Source of the DNA: Mesostigma viride
Lineage: Eukaryota; Streptophyta; Mesostigmatophyceae; Mesostigmatales; Mesostigmataceae
Assembly: GCA_009746045.1 (NCBI GenBank)
Contig: RPFO01000418.1
Location: 1,055,582 to 1,119,581 of the forward strand
Reading direction: 5' to 3'
Length of the DNA: 64,000 nt
The notes beneath the pieces are model-generated. The model worked only from the letters and a program-made list of their open reading frames with translations, ran no database searches and was not told the DNA's origin. The translations under genes were made by a program, and so were the position numbers. This document shows, one piece after another, positions 62,358 to 64,000 of the stretch (position 1 is its first letter; the number at the start of each line of letters is the position of its first letter).

Positions 62358-62381
62358 ATGCTTGCAAATTCGGGACAAATT

Positions 62382-63593
62382 CGGTGGATGGATGGATGGA
62401 TGGATGGATGGATGGATGGATGGATGGATGGATGGATGGATGGATGGATGGATGGATGGATGGATGGATGGATGGATGGATGGATGGATGGATGGATGGA
62501 TGGATGGATGGATGGATGGATGGATGGATGGATGGATGGATGGATGGATGGATGGATGGATGGATGGATGGATGGATGGATGGATGGATGGATGGATGGA
62601 TGGATGGATGGATGGATGGATGGATGGATGGATGGATGGATGGATGGATGGATGGATGGATGGATGGATGGATGGATGGATGGATGGATGGATGGATGGA
62701 TGGATGGATGGATGGATGGATGGATGGATGGATGGATGGATGGATGGATGGATGGATGGATGGATGGATGGATGGATGGATGGATGGATGGATGGATGGA
62801 TGGATGGATGGATGGATGGATGGATGGATGGATGGATGGATGGATGGATGGATGGATGGATGGATGGATGGATGGATGGATGGATGGATGGATGGATGGA
62901 TGGATGGATGGATGGATGGATGGATGGATGGATGGATGGATGGATGGATGGATGGATGGATGGATGGATGGATGGATGGATGGATGGATGGATGGATGGA
63001 TGGATGGATGGATGGATGGATGGATGGATGATGGATATGGATGGATGGATGGATGGATGGATGGATGGATGGATGGATGGATGGATGGATGGATGGATGG
63101 ATGGATGGATGGATGGATGGATGGATGGATGGATGGATGGATGGATGGATGGATGGATGGATGGATGGATGGATGGATGGATGGATGGATGGATGGATGG
63201 ATGGATGGATGGATGGATGGATGGATGGATGGATGGATGGATGGATGGATGGATGGATGGATGGATGGATGGATGGATGGATGGATGGATGGATGGATGG
63301 ATGGATGGATGGATGGATGGATGGATGGATGGATGGATGGATGGATGGATGGATGGATGGATGGATGGATGGATGGATGGATGGATGGATGGATGGATGG
63401 ATGGATGGATGGATGGATGGATGGATGGATGGATGGATGGATGGATGGATGGATGGATGGATGGATGGATGGATGGATGGATGGATGGATGGATGGATGG
63501 ATGGATGGATGGATGGATGGATGGATGGATGGATGGATGGATGGATGGATGGATGGATGGATGGATGGATGGATGGATGGATGGATTGGCGGA
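62382..63593 (+). repeat. 1.2-kb GGAT tetranucleotide microsatellite
   Basis: About 300 tandem copies of GGAT (plus strand), with a single disturbance at about 63026-63043. Because 3 and 4 share no factor, every frame is open: the plus strand reads WMDG repeats, the minus strand SIHP repeats. These frames are not genes. Confidence 0.97.
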
Positions 63594-63675
63594 TTTTCAT
63601 CCCCTATTCCTATGTTTTCTCACGTGTACGGCGGGCGGCGGCCTTATAAGCTTCGCCAATTCTGGCGAACCTAAC

Positions 63676-63700
63676 GGTTCTTCCGAAAATTGGCTCCGCC
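63676..63700. repeat. 25-bp inverted repeat, right arm
   Basis: Exact reverse complement of 62278-62302, 83 bp beyond the end of the microsatellite. Confidence 0.85.
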
Positions 63701-64000
63701 TGATAACTGCCGTGCAAGTGCAGGCTGCTCTGTAAAGACAGTAAAGGTAGCTAGTTAGAGAGTTATTTAGTTAGTTAGTTGAATCCCACGCTAAACACAG
63801 TAATAAAGTACTTTAAGTTGTTGTTGTTGTGTGGGTGGTTCCGCTTACAGCACTGTAGATAGCCGGCAGCTGATGTGAACATGCAGACAACATGCTAGTG
63901 GCACCTCGTGGCAACTGGGGGCGGGAATACTGGGCAGCACCCTTATTTCGTACAAAGGACTCCCATGGTACTGGCAGCGCATATGGACAGGTTACAATAT
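63701..64000. other. Gene-free end of window
   Basis: No gene recognised. A short TTAG run lies at about 63750-63780 and a GTT run at 63819-63830. Confidence 0.5.

Noticed and set aside
62315-63735. Very long open frames reading WMDG (plus) or SIHP (minus) repeats
   Set aside because: They are the automatic product of a stop-free GGAT tetranucleotide array; every frame is open and no non-repeat domain is attached.

Overview
The window reads as nuclear DNA of a green alga. The signs are spliced genes with GT-AG introns, an extracellular protein with a serine-proline rod like those of volvocine cell-wall proteins, a Kangaroo/PAT-type DIRS element (a group first described in Volvox), and telomere-like TTAGGG tracts. 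The species cannot be fixed from sequence alone, and no bacterial operons, tRNA or rRNA genes were found.

Host genes are few. A three-exon minus-strand gene (16986-23910, about 1031 aa) encodes a multi-pass membrane protein; its second intron (3.1 kb) holds a 1.2-kb array of telomere-like and related hexamers. A seven-exon minus-strand gene (37209-44852, about 856 aa) encodes a secreted protein made of a signal peptide, Cys-rich modules, a Ser-Pro rod, a large repeat-fold-like region and a Cys-rich tail. Splice phases agree across every junction in both genes. A lone terminal exon at 25246-25461 resembles the C-terminus of GT10 fucosyltransferases.

Most of the rest is mobile DNA, often nested. 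Family alpha is an APE-type LINE: one full-length copy at 29560-35604 with 11-bp target duplications and three 168-bp 5' monomers, plus fragments at 12800-15830 and a 37-bp fragment at 62321-62357. Family beta is a related LINE: an internally deleted but cleanly inserted copy at 47829-50795, a decayed copy at 8626-12783, and 3' ends at 4498-4782 and 35174-35455. Family F carries only an ORF1 and shares its 3' terminal motif with beta (4783-8625, 26110-26806, 36035-36775). Family G is a zinc-finger LINE with a restriction-like endonuclease (full length 51404-54828, truncated 5248-5633), and both copies sit in AT microsatellites. Family I is a LINE 3' end with a zf-RVT domain (26807-28080).

Two tyrosine-recombinase-type elements with split direct repeats are present: a complete DIRS/PAT element at 56684-62072 (gag, RT-RNase H-recombinase) and a 1.96-kb relative without genes at 1993-3955. 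Also present are two back-to-back LTR-like repeats at 5708-8277, a TIR element at 49-1760, a 41-bp minisatellite, an old dispersed repeat at 28.1 and 56 kb, and a 1.2-kb GGAT microsatellite bracketed by a 25-bp perfect inverted repeat.

Functionally, the autonomous elements (alpha, G, J) each appear broken by a single indel, in every case inside a G or C homopolymer run. The gene-less relatives (the ORF1-only F, deleted beta and mini-DIRS) keep the termini a partner enzyme would need, so the window looks like a set of autonomous/parasite pairs around two or three host genes.
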